Positions 1-11,483 of a stretch of DNA of 64,000 nucleotides are shown one piece after another. The DNA is taken from the NCBI GenBank assembly GCA_019914995.1, contig CM034127.1:12250269-12314268 (forward strand), in the 5' to 3' direction. The translations under genes and the position numbers were made by a program. A model generated the notes under the pieces. The model was not told the origin of the DNA and ran no database searches. It was given only the letters and a program-made list of their open reading frames with translations. This stretch comes from Acanthochlamys bracteata. Lineage: Eukaryota > Streptophyta > Magnoliopsida > Pandanales > Velloziaceae. Each line of letters opens with the position of its first letter. Position 1 is the stretch's first letter.

Positions 1-495
1 TTTTAAAGAAATTATACAAAATAATTCAAAGTTTCAAACCATTTCACCTTCAATTTTATTAAAAGAACACCAGGAAAGCTACATGTTTAGTGACTTTAGT
101 CCTCAATAAAACCATAGCCAGGCAGATAAGAGTACTTCACATATCAGAGAAATCTATCAGACTATCAGTAAGAGAAGTTGCAAACCATATGAATACTTCC
201 CTTTCATTCTATGATAGCTTCTTCACATTTTAAGTTCACTTCTAAGAAACATTGTTACTCAAGAGTAAGCAAGAAGCAAAAGCCACATAGCTGAAAGTTT
301 CATTCGTAGAATAGCAAGGCAAGCAATTCTGCCTGAGTTTTCCAATAAAGCAAAGGTCAAAGGAAGCAAAAGAAAAAGCTTGGAAAAGAATCTCAAGCAC
401 AAGGTCTCTTGCTCCAATGTTACTCAGATTAGTTCATCCTTAGCACACATTTCAAAGCATTTTAACATAAAGCAACATGTAAGATAATAACTCAC
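1..495. other. No gene seen; possible 3' flank of the membrane-protein gene
   Basis: AT-rich sequence with no convincing coding exon on either strand. It lies directly downstream of the minus-strand gene ending at 496, so part of it may be that gene's 3' untranslated region. Confidence 0.4.
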
Positions 496-1194
496 TTATG
501 CCTCAACCTGTAAGTTTGAGCACTTGATGGAGCCCATGGTAATATCAATCTCAATCATGTTCTCTTCTTCAGTAATCTCAGGCAAGAACTCTATCAGCGC
601 ATTTTTTCTGAAAGAATCATCTGGTCGGAAATCTAGCAGTAGTTTACTCAAATTTGACATAAAGATTGGTTTCGCCTCCTTGATTTCTTCTTCTTGATCA
701 TCTGGTTCTTCTACATAGTGTCCTATTTTAGGGATTGCAATCTCAATAAGGCTCTCGTCATCTTCATCAGAGACTGATTCCTCTGAGCATCCACTTGTAT
801 CTTCGGTCGAAGCTCCGTTATCAGCAGAATACCCCAAAGAATCTGATGACTGAAATGAAACTTCACTCAAGAATAGTTCATGATCATTCTGCAATGAAGG
901 TCTTGCTCTTTGCTGTATCTGTTCATCTTCAGAAGCTAATTCATTCACCATCTTTCCCCCTTGAGTAGATTCCAAGCAAACATACAACGACTTAAACTTA
1001 GAAAAAATGAAGGAAAAAGAAGTGGGTAGGACCAAAACAACCAAAGTAAGATATGCGGAATAAGTAGAAAATTGAATATAAAGATAAGCAGAACTGATCA
1101 TAAGCACGAAAAGAGACAGTGATATGGTAACTGCTGGGTGTTTGAGGAAAGAACAGAAACGTATAGCCATCTGGTACTCAGATATATCTATCAT
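496..1194 (-). CDS. Two-helix membrane protein with acidic C-terminal tail, unknown function
   Basis: Single-exon reading frame of 232 residues. The frame can be extended upstream only through non-ATG codons, so I place the start at the ATG at 1194 (MIDISEYQMAIRF); a second Met lies eight residues on. Two hydrophobic segments follow at about residues 19-38 and 44-60. The rest is hydrophilic and strongly acidic, with runs such as SVSDEDDESL and EEPDDQEEEIKEAK. The conserved-looking end EENMIEIDITMGSIK resembles an uncharacterised family of plant transmembrane proteins, but I cannot name a function. A membrane anchor with a cytosolic acidic tail is the simplest reading. The leader at about 1195-1440 may contain a 5'UTR intron. 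I am fairly sure that it is a gene and unsure of its role. Confidence 0.75.
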   Translation of the reverse strand: MIDISEYQMAIRFCSFLKHPAVTISLSLFVLMISSAYLYIQFSTYSAYLTLVVLVLPTSFSFIFSKFKSLYVCLESTQGGKMVNELASEDEQIQQRARPSLQNDHELFLSEVSFQSSDSLGYSADNGASTEDTSGCSEESVSDEDDESLIEIAIPKIGHYVEEPDDQEEEIKEAKPIFMSNLSKLLLDFRPDDSFRKNALIEFLPEITEEENMIEIDITMGSIKCSNLQVEA

Positions 1195-3285
1195 AAATAG
1201 CAAAGCACAAGAGTTGATATGAAGTAGACCACTTGTACAAACATGAATGATCCTTCAGCAGTAATTTGGTTCTTTCTCAGCTCGTTCAACTAGCTAGAGC
1301 AAACAGAAGAACAACCTCCTGAATCAACTAAGTGAAGGAAGAATTTGGAGAAGATGATTTCTGTTAAATTGAAGGAGAAGAAACAGAAGAGTTCATTAGC
1401 AAAAAGATGAACAAGGAAAAGAAGGTGAAAGTTTATTTTCTATTAGGCAAGCTACACTGAAATTGCTCCTCACACTTTTCCATTGCTCATTAAAATATGA
1501 GCAATGCTGTTTGTTTACCTTCTCCCACTTTTCATTAGTCTTCTTTATAACAGTATCTAATAAGGTGGTCCTTATTTGGTACTGGTTCTCTTGGATTTAC
1601 TGTATTGCTATTGAGCTAAATTTGCTCAGAAATTGAGGAGGGCATGTGGAAACCCTTTGAATCAACACAAGGCACTTTTTCTTTTAAATCATTCATAACA
1701 GAAATCAATCAAAAGCCGTACAAAAGAAAGAAAAAAAGAATGAACTTTTATGTGTTTGTTTCCAAAAAATAATTGCAACTTCAAGAAAACCATCTGGACA
1801 AAAATAATAATTATCTGCTACTCATCAGATCAAGGAGACCCGGCAATCCAAAACTCACTTGTTTTTTCTCTTCTTGACATCTTAAAAAGTGGATCAAAAG
1901 ATCATCAGTTTTCATGATCCTGGATACAAGTATTATTTTACCAAAAGGAGAAACTCCCATATTGCTACTAATGGCCTTTACTATGTTTCTACTTGTTTCT
2001 TAAGTTCTGATAAAACTTAGGAGTAGAAGATGAAAACTTCCCTGTTCTGCTTTATCTCTTTCTCCTCCATTTTTGTAGTTAAAGCAAAAGTTCTTTAACC
2101 ATGTTTTTGCAAACTGCAGCATGAATGCATCTCAGTTAATAGCATTGACTCAATAATAAAGATTCATAAAAGCCTGCAGTAAATTAACTTTGTCAAATTT
2201 CTATTAATAACAGCGTCAGACTGTGGGTTCCGAAAGTTGAGAAAAGCCTGACAACACCTGAAGACAATGCTTTCAAAATAAAGGTCAAGTAAATTCAGAT
2301 TACAACAAATCATTCTTTAGTAAGGACCAACTGCAAGAATACACTTCAGGTGATTAAAAAAACATAAAGTTCCTGAAGCAAACTCATCTAATCGTATACA
2401 AGTTAATACCTAAATAGGATCTTAAGGAGCTTGTCTCACGCTTTTTGCTCCATAATGATGCTTTAATGACCATTGATGCCATTACTCAAGGAGATTACTG
2501 TTAATCTATCAAGGTGCTCACAGAGAGGTTGTATTGATATCCTTCTGTTCATGCTTGCAACGATCAACATTTCATTTGCAGCATTAATATTCTGTAACCA
2601 TAGTGCCCTTGAAAAGTTCTTGTTAATACTTCAGGTAAGGTACCATAGCAATGATCAGGAAAGAATTGTGGAACTTCAACTTCTCTTTGTTATCATGTTC
2701 ACCTAAAACACTCATATATAAATCAATCATCTTAAAAAAAGTGTACAATATATTGCAATGTCTACTAAGAGCCTAATTAAGACAAAATAGATAATATTAA
2801 ATACAAGGACAAGTACATCTAACATGACACACTGTTTGTTATACATAGATAATGAATAACTAACCCTGCAAAATGAAATATTCATAATATATAATAGTGC
2901 ACGAGTGATCAGCTGCCGTAAGAAATTAAGTAATCTTACAAATGCTGTGATCTTTACATGGATGACTACAAGCAATTTTTGCTTCAAGAAGACATGCATG
3001 CAGTTGGAGGAAGGCTTGACAAATGAGAAGGGGTAGTTGTTGGCCACCAACTCCCTTGGAGGCTCTCACGCACCATCATCTTTTCACCTCTACTACGAAA
3101 CAATGAAGACCATGTTGCCCTTATTTAGCTTTAAGGTAATCCGTCTATCTGATTTAGATGTTAAAGCTAGCCTCCTGATATGTGTCTCTTTCACTTGTTA
3201 CAAACAGATTGCAATGCCCATTTTTTAGGTAATGTGCAAGATCAAATCTTACAGGCTCTCTAGTTCATTGTTGGAGAACGTCTTC
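1195..3285. other. Intergenic region, no gene supported
   Basis: The first 250 bases are probably leader and promoter of the minus-strand membrane-protein gene. The remainder has short open frames on both strands with no recognisable domain, no plausible splice partners and biased AT-rich composition. I see no RNA gene here. Confidence 0.4.
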
Positions 3286-3543
3286 GGGCTCGTTTGATTG
3301 AGCGTTTACCATAAGCAGCTTTTTAATTTTTTATTTCATATTTTTTAATACATATTTTATAAATATTTAAAAATTTTATTTAAAAATTTAGAAAATGTAA
3401 AAAAATTCTACATAATAAATTTTTTTATTGCATAATTTTATTATTTTTTTAAAAATTAAAAAAATATAGCTTATTTTAAAAAAAAATAAAGATATTTTTT
3501 CTTTCAGAAAAGCTTCATTTTATAAGCACTACTAAATGCTTCC
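3286..3543 (+). mobile_element. Harbinger/Tourist-like MITE, family M1, copy A
   Basis: About 258 bp of AT-rich DNA sharing a fixed order of blocks with six other segments of this window. The blocks are a GGGCTCGTTTGAT-type end, CATATTTTTTAATACATATTTT, AAAATTTATTTAAAAATTTA, a GTAGAAAAATTCTAC palindrome-like centre (degenerate here), AAATATAGCTT, and a CATTTTATAAGCA end. It has no coding capacity. The termini are eroded compared with copies F and G, and I could not find a clean target duplication. Confidence 0.7.
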
Positions 3544-4093
3544 GAATCAAGCATTTGCGAAAGGGCAATTGAGTTAAAAGGACTCTCTTTGGAATACTTA
3601 AAAAGATAAAGTTAACTTGCTCTATTATCATGCATTTTTACTGTGCAATCATTCTACAAGAAGTAATCATCCTAATAATCTATCATCTGTATATTGAATT
3701 TTAGGCAGAACTTATCACAGGGACATCGTTACAAAGTTCCAAATTTTTTATTTAGTAGTCTGTGAACCTAGCTAGCTACTGCAACTTTCAACTTATTAAA
3801 AACTCTTTTTTCCTTAATCAGAACATATATTGAGTAATCTAAATTCTAAACGAAGCAAAAGAAAAGAACGGATGTATGAAAAAAAGATCTCATCCTACTA
3901 AAAGCAAAAGAAAGGGGCATTTTAGTCATTAAATCAACAGACTTTAACGTGGTGAGCTAAACTTTGTCTTTCATCATTCAAACAAGTATGCGTATGTAGT
4001 TTATATATTGCCCACACTCTTTTTATTTGTTCTTTCAAACAAACAAAGAATTCTTTACAGGACAAACAACACTGAGATCATTGATCAAATCAA

Positions 4094-5309
4094 ATGCCGG
4101 AAGCAGCCATGCATCGCCATCTCTTCCTCCTAGTCGTCTTCTTCCTTTTCTTCTCATCTTTCAATGTGCCAAGAACAGAAGCATCAACGTTCCCTATGCA
4201 GTACTTCACGCGTTCGGATTTATCACGCATAGCTGGTTACGGCGAGGAACGTCTCTCATCGGTGTTAGTAGTCGGGACGGTTGTCTGCGATGCCTGTTTA
4301 GACCATTTCAATGCCATCAGTACTTCCCATGTCTCCGGTAAGCATTTTCTTTCAATCCTTATCTTTCATATGCATCAGTTAATTTACTGATCACAGCTAG
4401 CTATAAGCTACTGCTTAATTTGATGTGAAAAAGAAAAACCTCAGAAAAATTTCATCAGAATCTACGAAAAGAAACAAAGAAAACTTTAACTTTTAGATAA
4501 AGCGTCTTTGTCAATTAATGATATGAGAACTCATGAAGGCTAACTACAATAAGAAATGTTCATTCATGTGATCTACTTGCTTCAGTTCGAGTTTTCAGTG
4601 ACATTCTAACCATATTTAGAGATCTTTAATTAATCTGTCTACGAATATTGATGCATAACTAAGCGCTAGTCTTCTTTCAGTTTGGTTAAGTAGTCAAGAA
4701 TTAATCAGCCTAAGTGAACTATTAATTGATTTTTCACATCATATAGTTCAGTCGGTAACTACTGTATTTCGTGACTAAAATTTTTCAGTTGGATTCAGTC
4801 CGTAATGGCACGATTTGTAGTATATAGTGTATATAGCTTATCCCCAGTACTATACTTAAATGCTATATGAATCCTCGTATATGTATGATATCATTATTTC
4901 TTCTTTAGTCCTATGATTAGACTTATGATTGACGTGAAATTGCTCATGATATGTACATGAAGGTGCTAAGGTAGCAGTTGGATGTAAATCTCACGAGAAC
5001 ACAATGAGAAAGATCAACTGGTTTCATGGAACAACTGACGAGTTCGGAGAGTTCATGATTGACATACCTTCTTATCTCCACGCCATTCCGAAGTTGGAAG
5101 AAGCTTGCGCTGTCAAGGTTCTTCAAGTTCCCCGTGACTCAACTTGTGGTATTGTCTCTGGCATGAAACTTAAGGCAATTAAGCTTTCGTCAGTTGGAAA
5201 CAGCATCAGAGTCTACAGCTCTGGAAATATTAGACTGAGTGATCAGAGTAATCAGTACTCTCATAAGTGTTCAAAGAAAATAGAAGACGGACAAAAGAAC
5301 ACCTGGTGA
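4094..5309 (+). CDS. Secreted Ole e 1-like (pollen allergen/extensin family) protein
   Basis: Two exons, 4094..4337 and 4963..5309, joined in phase 1 across a 625-bp GT-AG intron, giving 196 residues. The first ATG (4094) is followed five codons later by a second (4109) that starts a cleaner signal peptide: MHRHLFLLVVFFLFFSS, with a likely cut near TEAS. Mature motifs typical of the Ole e 1 family are VVGTVVCDACLDHF, then GAKVAVGCKS across the splice, then a TDEFGEFMIDIPS segment and KLEEACAVKVL. The family forms small disulphide-bonded secreted proteins of cell walls and pollen tubes. The C-terminal tail is basic and rich in Ser, Asn and Lys. A TATATA motif lies about 90 bp upstream. Family assignment is firm; tissue role is inference. 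Confidence 0.85.
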
Positions 5310-5801
5310 TGATAAGTTGATGAAGAATCTAAACACTGAGTCTAAGATTACAATTCAAAGTGTTGCAGAAGAAGCTCCGGCTAGCCGTGCCTGTTTATAT
5401 GATTGCGTCGTAGAGAGAGAGGAGTTTCAGTCCCTCCATCTACGGCTGTTGTAGGTAGAATCATCATCATCCGCTCGTCATTCTCAAACAACATTGTTAT
5501 GTAAGAGACACTGACAAATGTAAAGCAATGATCAAGCAAAATAAACATATTAAAGTTATTACTAAACCTTGTATCAAAAGCACAAAATTACTTTGATGTA
5601 ACTGCAAGTATGTACAATTCCCCTCTCCATGTCCATTCATCAACAAATTAAATGGATTTGCTTGAACAATTACTCCAGTATAAATCTAATAACCGTTGCA
5701 CCTCATGCCAGAAAGAAACTTGCTTAAAAGTAGCACTTTTGTTCCATCAGTAATTTGATTAATTCTTATGAAACTTGCTTAGAAGTAGCACTCTTGTTAC
5801 A
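5310..5801. other. Intergenic region between convergent genes
   Basis: Shared 3' flank of the Ole e 1-like gene (+) and the mitochondrial acyl carrier protein gene (-). No coding exon or RNA gene was recognised. Confidence 0.4.
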
Positions 5802-7326
5802 TCAGGAATTTTCTTCTTTCTTGGACTGAGCTTCGGTTATGTATTTGACAACATCAGCACAGCAGGTGAATTTATCTGCTTCGACATCAGGAATTTCAAT
5901 TGAGAACTCACGCTCAACTTCCATTATAAGATCCACAAGATCTAAGCTGTCAAGAGACAGATCCTTCTGGAAATTGGCAGTCTCAGTAACCTGCAAATGA
6001 GATATGACCAGCAACTCAAAAACAGAAATTTACAAATTACCTACAAGAAAAAAAGACCTACAAAATTTACAGTCATACAAAAAACTTTTTGTAGATTATA
6101 TGTTTCTTAAAAATTAAAATGAAGAACTGGTTGATACGTGAATGTCTGATGAAAAAATAAGTCAAGGTCGTATGTTCCTGCCCATGCAACAGCATTAAGA
6201 TTCTTATGTGCAATGCTCTTTGCCTAATCATAAAGTTTGTACTTGTCACTGAGAAATTACAAAATGATGACATGTAGAAAAACAATAGTAATACATTGCT
6301 CTGTCGCACATCAAGTTTTGACTGCTACTAAGAAGATTTAGAAAAGCAAGGACAGACAAAAGGCAGTGACACAGAGCAAGTTTCCCAACAAAGGCAGTAG
6401 CTAGTTTCCCAAACAAAACGTTCAAGTGGTTGAAATCTTAAAATATTATTCAGTAGCAAGAACATGAGGATCAGGACATTTATGTCATCAGCAACTGGCT
6501 GCGAAGAGAATTGTGGAATTATGACAAATGTTTGTAATGGACTTGATTCATGGCATTAGTATGCATATCTGGTGATGGAGGCCTAATGATCTGCAGGCTT
6601 CTCAGCATACTCATCGAAAAGATCACATAAAAACCATTTGAAGTCTGCTATAAAGGACATGAAAGGCATAAGAAATTCCAAAGGACAACATCAATAGGTT
6701 CGCTGAAGAAAAAAGTAAATAGGATGTGGACAATGCCTTTGTAAGAGTAGAACAAAGGAACAAACTCACAATCCAATCATCTGTTTCTAAATGCTTAAGC
6801 TAATAGCATTGCTACCTTCACATTACTTGCTGTAACCTACAAAAGCATGAGTCTCTAGCTTATCGAGTGTCCTTCTAGTACTAAATATTATTACTTAATT
6901 ACCAATTGGAAACAATTAGCTCTGTTTTTCTTGTCATGTAAGCTTAATGAACCTAAAGACGCAAACTGATTCTGCAGTAATTTAAATCTCAGATATTGGT
7001 TTCTAAAAAGCTTCTCAAACATAGTCATTAACAAAACGGCAGGATTTCTTTTAATCAAGAGGGGTATACATTGTAACAAACAATTAAACTGCAATATTGA
7101 AAACAAATCTCTGAATCTCAATTCTCAAACAGTGAACAAAGCTCACCTTTTTAGCACCAGTCTTGTCGAATTCCTTAACCAAGTTAATCATTCGAATCAT
7201 GAGTTGTTCAGATTTAGTAGAATCTGGCAGCACTGTCATAAACCTTGCATTTCCACCAATCATATAAAGCTCTTTCCTACATCTCAATCTGACGTGCTTC
7301 AACACTGAATTTCTTATGTTTTGCAT
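5802..7326 (-). CDS. mtACP: Mitochondrial acyl carrier protein
   Basis: Coding exons 7326..7147 and 5990..5802 join in phase 0 across an intron of about 1.16 kb and encode 122 residues. Residues 1-45 form a basic, Arg-rich presequence beginning MQNIRNSVLKHVRLR, as in plant mitochondrial ACPs. The carrier domain follows: MIRMINLVKEFDKTGAKK, then FQKDLSLDSLDLVDLIMEVE and IEIPDVEADKFTCCADVVKYI. Ser75 in the DSLD motif is the 4'-phosphopantetheine attachment site. The protein carries growing acyl chains for mitochondrial fatty acid and lipoate synthesis and is also a complex I subunit in plants. TAG/TAA-free continuity and perfect phase support an intact gene. A 5'UTR intron is visible just upstream (separate entry). 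Confidence 0.93.
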
Positions 7327-7610
7327 CTCTCTCCAAAATCTGATAAAGAAACTCTCTTAGTATCAAGAAAATAAATTGTAAAACATGTATAATTTGTGGA
7401 TAGATAGGTAAGCAGATAAATTAACTACTTCGACAAAAATGAGTGAAATTTCATGAAAAGGAGTTTAAATTCAGGCTAGAAAAAGGATTTCGAAGATACT
7501 TACATAGACTAGAGTTAGCAGATTCGCTTGAGTTCAAATTTTTGGAGAGGACAATAAATTAACAAACCCTAGATAGAAATCTGTGAAATCTTGAAAGAAG
7601 AACTGAAACA
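7327..7610 (-). other. 5'UTR with intron of the mitochondrial ACP gene
   Basis: On the minus strand an exon-like leader reads into GTAAGTATC (donor near 7502). An acceptor ending TATCAG lies about 14 bases before the ATG at 7326. This predicts a leader intron of roughly 160 bp between about 7341 and 7503. Introns in this position are common in plant acyl carrier protein genes. The transcription start is not determined. Confidence 0.5.
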
Positions 7611-7785
7611 GAAGCAAGAACCAGGTGCGGCTTCAGCCCAAAGTTTAGGCAAAAAAGCCCAGTCTGAACAAGCCCTGACCCTGACGTGATTAAATAACCG
7701 ACACAAAAAAAATATTATTTTGCCCAGTTAGTGACAATTACTGAATTACATTACAAATGATCCCGTTGATCAGAGTCATCAGACA

Positions 7786-7804
7786 ACAATAATAATAATA
7801 ATAA
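7786..7804 (+). repeat. AAT microsatellite
   Basis: A short run of about six AAT repeats in the intergenic region between the mtACP promoter and a MITE. Confidence 0.8.
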
Positions 7805-7849
7805 TTTACTTTTTTGAGATTAAACTGAAAATCTTTTTTCGGCCAAATA

Positions 7850-8107
7850 GGCGCTGTTTGGTTCTCTATTTCAAAAGCTGCTTATCAGTTTTTCTTAACT
7901 TTTCTTTATATCATATTTTTCAATACATATTTTATAAGTATATAAAAAATTTATTTAAAAATTTAAAAAATGTAGAAAAATTCTACGAAGTGAAATATTT
8001 TTATTATTTTTTTTGAAATAAAAAAAATATAGCTCGTTTTTCAAAAAAGATAAAAATATCTTCTATTTTATAAAAGCTCTATTTCATAAGCAATTTCAAA
8101 CGCGTCC
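7850..8107 (+). mobile_element. Harbinger/Tourist-like MITE, family M1, copy B
   Basis: About 258 bp. It starts GGCGCTGTTTGG and ends CAAACGCGTCC, an imperfect inverted pair. The internal block order is the same as in the other M1 copies, including GTAGAAAAATTCTACGAAGTG and AATATAGCTCGTTTTT. It lies about 250 bp upstream of the mtACP leader. Target duplication is only partly legible (TA). Confidence 0.8.
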
Positions 8108-8502
8108 TATGTGAGGCAGTCCTCAGTTGTATGTTATCTTTTACTATTATGTGCTTTGTCTTGCGTTCGTTTTGCAGAGAGAATCTTCAGGAAATAATAT
8201 ATTAATGTTATGTTTCCTTACTTCATCCTTTCAATGCCATCTCTTCCTTACTCTCTTAACAAGTATACCTAATGCATACTTCATTTCAGATCGCTGTGGA
8301 TGTAAAATTGGCTTTTGTAATCATGGATGCATAATATTAAATTCATCATTTCTTGACATGATATTTACAGACACCATAAATCAGCAATCAATTGTTCCTG
8401 CAAAGTGCAAACTTCGTATTAACTTTTATCTGAATTGAAAGGATGAATCCATTTCCTATCATACCAGGACTGTGTTACTTGAGGATTTCTCTTTGGTTTT
8501 AG

Positions 8503-8800
8503 GATTCTGTTCCTGAGGACATTGAAAGGATTGCTAGCTTTAAACCTCCTCTCTCTCCCCAGACTCGAGCTATTGCAATCCACTTCTTCTCAAAGGTGAT
8601 ATTCCTAAAGAGCTTCCTCTGATCTGCTCAACTTCAACATACAGTTCTGAATGGTCACAACATCAACCGCTCCTCTCTTTCAAGGCCGCCGCATGTAGTT
8701 CTTAATCATTTGTACATCGAAAGGACAGCCTGTGGAGGCACTTAGCTCAACCCAGTCTAGCAGTGTTCTTGGGAAATTTAGCTTGAGTATGAATGTTATG
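8503..8800 (+). pseudogene. Decayed fragment of SnRK1 beta subunit (AKIN-beta)
   Basis: Three fragments in order resemble the C-terminal third of plant AKIN-beta. First, a 93-bp exon-like block (8503..8595, flanked by TTTTAG and AAG|GTGATA) encodes VPEDIERIASFKPPLSPQ, like the VPEDIE.IA.FEPP.SP segment. Second, after a frame change, come QLQHTVLN and then SRPPHVVLNHLYIE, the hallmark of the kinase-interaction (ASC) domain. Third, in another frame, comes PVEALSSTQSSSV, like SVVALSSTHR. Frames differ between the blocks, and the glycogen-binding domain and the terminal YVTVVLYK strand are not recognisable. The intact family links the SnRK1 catalytic and gamma subunits. The fragment lies directly after MITE copy B. 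Identification rests on recalled family motifs. Confidence 0.6.
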
Positions 8801-9051
8801 AGACTCTCAGGTGCTTATGTAAGTGAGGAAATAGCGTACAACCGCAAGCGGAAACAAGAATTTGAAACTACCTGTTCGTCCATGATCATGAATCAAAGAG
8901 CAGCATTATTACATTATCAAAACATATATATGCAGAATAGCATGGTCACAACATTCCATATACTAGTACATACATTATCCCATGAACAAGATATATGGTT
9001 ACATGTATACATAGAGTATACATGTAAATACATGCATGGTTTCTATATATT

Positions 9052-9674
9052 CTAGAAATTTTTAAGTGCAATGCAAACAAGCGAAGAAACGGAGAGCCGG
9101 AACATATATGTATTTGCATACTGAAACGTTAGTGATTGGCCAGGACCAATGCGAGCACCATCATTGACGAGGCAATCATTGTAACTCAGCCGACGAAAAA
9201 CTTTAGGATTGATCAGACGGTCAGAACTGAACCATCCACACGCGACATGGAGTTCTGCAACGGCACAGCCTCCAACACAGACGTTCAAGACCTCAACAGT
9301 GTACGTCGGTATACCGTTAGGCAAAGGTGCCGTAGCACCTTGGTAAATTGCCACATTTTCACGGCTGCATCCAACAACTGCTGCTGCTTCTTCTGCTGGC
9401 GGTCCAATGAAGCCTAGAAGCTTCCTTGTTGTGGTTGCGGGTGTTGTTTTGTGTTCTTCAAATCTCATCTCCAGTCTAGAAGTGTTCTTGGCATCACAGT
9501 CTGCAAAATTAACAACACCGCGAGGCACCATGAAATCAATTTAAACGTTGTTAGTAATAATTAGATTTACATAGTTCTAAACTTACGAACGACTAAAGAG
9601 CTGAAGAGAAGAAGGAAAGCAATGGCAGACAAGAAAGCAGCAATAAGAAACCTCCACAACAAAAACAACTTCAT
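9052..9674 (-). CDS. TPD1: TPD1-like secreted signalling protein
   Basis: Exons 9674..9587 and 9500..9052 join in phase 1 across an 86-bp intron; 178 residues. Exon 1 encodes an almost purely hydrophobic signal peptide (MKLFLLWRFLIAAFLSAIAF). The mature part has a short variable region with a TTTRKLLG dibasic site at residues 52-59, then the diagnostic TPD1 core: GCSRENVAIYQG, LPNGIPTYTVEVLNVC, HVACGWFSS, LINPKVFRRL, YNDCLVNDG, LTFQYANT and SVSSLVC, with conserved cysteines. In Arabidopsis TPD1 is the ligand of the EMS1/EXS receptor kinase that specifies tapetal cells; TPD1-like paralogues have wider roles. A TATAAG box lies upstream near 9763. Family assignment is very secure; orthology to TPD1 itself rather than to a paralogue is not. 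Confidence 0.9.
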
Positions 9675-11483
9675 GATGATGGTAAGAAATGTTTTTTTAA
9701 AACGAGAACAAATCGATCAAAGCTAGCAGTAAGATGATTAATACAGAATCTGTACTGCTACTTATAGCACCATAGTAGAAAGAAGAAACTCAGGAAAGCG
9801 TGGAAGTGTTTAATTTCCTTTAATACTAAAACCTAACACAAGTATTAATTAATGGCAACAGCATAAAAGCATGGAAGCATGCAACTGTTGGGGCTACCCA
9901 TTCTTAGCCTTCTTCATTTTCTATGCAGATTAATTAGTTAAACACCATGTATATTCAATGCAGCCGGAAACAGAAGGTATATGGAGATGTGGGAAACTGG
10001 GAACCCTGTGAATTGATCTCTCATATATGACCGCAATGAACTTATATTAATTATGTAAATAATTCTTCTTCTTCACTTATTAACCTTTCTAAGCCATTAC
10101 TATATCATTATATGAGTGATTAATAATTAATTCAATCAACGAACATTCTCCCGTGGCTACATTAAATGGAAGCGCATAGTATAGAGGTAGTGAAAGATTA
10201 GATACATAGGGAATAACCGGCGGCGGTGATTGAAACAACAATTGGTTCTTGGTTGGGGAGATCATGAAATGAAATCATACAGCTGGGCATTGTGTTACAT
10301 TACTGTACAATCTTTGACTGACTGTATAAATGTTTTTACACTTTTCCAATGCAAGTGATGAGACGATTATTGATAATGCTATTGTTGTTCATCATCATCA
10401 TGAGATGTATAGTATAAATCTTTCTTGATGGGACACCAAAATCTGCATTAGGCATATTGCTTTCTCAGTTGCTTGAAATTGTTTTTTTAAATGAGTACAT
10501 ACATCGATCTGCACAGTTTATAACTCAGAAATTTTCTAGAGCTTCTGAATCCTCTGCTACAGTGTCTCCTACAATGATACTGCTAGGAACAACAAAAGCA
10601 TGCATTATCCATGAATACCCAGTAATTATGTAACCCTTCTCTATTCTGTTCAAGTTTAGGCAAACAGTAAGCAAAACCAAGGCCATAGAGGAAGTAGAAC
10701 ATTTTATTAACTGAACTGCTTGCTACGGTAAAGCATATGTCAATGTAGAGAACAAGCTAGATTTAAAGGCCTATGTCTGTTATCTATATTCACTTGTGAG
10801 AACCGCTACAAATGCTTCGGAAAAGGAGCAACGCCGCCAAACGGCCACAGCGTGCGTTGCAAATAAACCCAAAAAAAAGGCATTCACCAACATCAGTAGA
10901 ATACTGCGAAGAGATGGATTGAAGCCATGTTACATTGAAAATAGCTTTTAAATAATTTTAACAGCACTGTCAAAATAAACTTTCTAAAAATTATATATCA
11001 TAAAACTATATATAAAATTTTGAAAATTTTTATAAAAGCATAAATAAATTTTGCTCTATTTTTTTAGTTATGTCAAACGTGCCTGAAGAGATTAATTAAC
11101 CGTCCAAAGCAAATGCTACTTGTTAGATTCTGTGCGAGCAGGAGCGGCGCTAGTTAGTACCGCTGCCTCCCCACCACCTCAGCTCGTATAGCCAAATGCT
11201 CTTTGGAGCTAGCTACAATTGCTTCTTTTAAGGTAAACAGAACACTGATGTCGTGAAGATTTTTTCTGCCCTCGGCCTCAATGGAAAAAACCAATCCAGT
11301 GCATAGAAAGAAATACATTGGAGATACAGGAAATTTTTGCTTCGAGAGCGATATCCTCCTACCTCTGGATTTAGTTGAGCTTTACATTAGTTAACAGCAC
11401 GGACTTGGATCGTTCAATAATAGTCATTGTAGATAATTATCTACGGAAGAAAGATTATGCAAGTAGAAGGTTAAGAGCTGACC
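9675..11483. other. Intergenic region of 1.8 kb
   Basis: Promoter side of the TPD1-like gene, then the 3' flank of the G6PDH gene. No coding exon was found. The AT-rich stretch at about 10945-11085 ends CAAACGTGCC and may be an eroded MITE, but I could not find its partner end. Confidence 0.4.

Noticed and set aside
2473..2706. 77-codon frame with hydrophobic stretch
   Set aside because: No homologous motif, no splice partners and no composition shift; probably chance.
4944..5126. Minus-strand frame
   Set aside because: Antisense of exon 2 of the Ole e 1-like gene.
10945..11085. Possible eighth MITE copy
   Set aside because: AT-rich with a CAAACGTGCC end, but the M1 block order is absent and no opposing terminus was found.
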